From positions 151,307 to 215,306 of the forward strand of contig NZ_KI632512.1 in NCBI RefSeq assembly GCF_000504305.1: a stretch of DNA of 64,000 nucleotides. The letters run 5' to 3'. Positions 63,966 through 64,000 of the stretch are shown here, in pieces. Within the stretch, counting starts at the first letter, position 1. Each line of letters starts with the position of its first letter. Below the pieces are notes generated by a model that had not been told where the DNA came from, did not search any database, and was given only the letters and a program-made list of their open reading frames with translations. This stretch comes from Nitratidesulfovibrio termitidis HI1. GTDB lineage: Bacteria; Desulfobacterota; Desulfovibrionia; Desulfovibrionales; Desulfovibrionaceae. Position numbers and translations under genes: made by a program.

Positions 63966-64000
63966 GTCCGTTTCCTTGCGGCCAGTGGCGACGTTAAGGC

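Overview
The window reads as chromosome of a high-GC sulfate-reducing bacterium of the Desulfovibrio vulgaris group (Nitratidesulfovibrio in current taxonomy; inferred, no database was searched). The signs are a periplasmic two-subunit [FeFe] hydrogenase with its maturases, whose active-site cysteines fall at the D. desulfuricans positions; a CbiK cobaltochelatase; TRAP transport; an in-frame UGA in a HesB/IscA-like gene; and GC-rich hairpins with remnants of dispersed repeats. I see no tRNA, rRNA, insertion sequence, prophage or CRISPR. Genes are dense, with many ATGA, GTGA and TGATG overlaps.

Layout: (1) 1-4.2 kb, proteostasis: clpP (end only), clpX and lon; lon has its own promoter and an upstream palindrome. 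(2) 4.5-6.3 kb, minus-strand trio of two FlgO-domain exported proteins around a small lipoprotein. (3) 7.0-14.4 kb, hydrogenase operon: TM1266-type regulator, hydG, an aspartase, hydE, hydF, then the large and small subunits. (4) 14.7-18.1 kb, znuA-znuC-znuB-zur, with a perfect palindrome at the promoter. (5) 18.4-27.2 kb, isoprenoid and housekeeping block: ispG, proS, xseA, M23 peptidase, xseB, ispA, dxs. (6) 27.4-34.5 kb, minus strand: TRAP transporter dctPQM, a chemoreceptor, a MarC protein and QueD; dnaE follows to 38.1 kb. (7) 38.5-43.3 kb, small membrane protein, HD hydrolase and methyltransferase on plus; lipoprotein, HAD phosphatase and DUF3179 protein on minus. (8) 43.5-51 kb, envelope sugar and lipid A genes (galE, lpxB, rfbD, rfbB), a gate-domain transporter and cbiK. 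(9) 50.6-56.5 kb, tatA, a CoA-disulfide-reductase-like protein fused to a cysteine-less rhodanese domain, a cysteine-rich protein, unknowns and a HAD phosphatase. (10) 56.6-61.6 kb, yggT, divIVA, DUF167, ydcH-like, ilvB, ilvN, then ilvC behind a structured leader. (11) 61.9-64 kb, FMN reductase and two HesB/IscA-like genes, one needing selenocysteine.

Genes that work together: HydE, HydF and HydG build the H-cluster subsite; the small subunit carries a Tat signal, and TatA is encoded about 37 kb away. ispG, ispA and dxs belong to one pathway (DXP to farnesyl diphosphate). IlvB, IlvN and IlvC make branched-chain precursors. Zur with ZnuABC forms a probable self-regulated zinc-uptake unit.

The two most interesting signals are: a family of palindromic elements found inside the loops of terminator-like hairpin repeats, with empty and filled sites both present in this window; and a HesB/IscA-like selenoprotein whose selenocysteine sits at the first metal-ligand position, next to a paralogue that has serine there.
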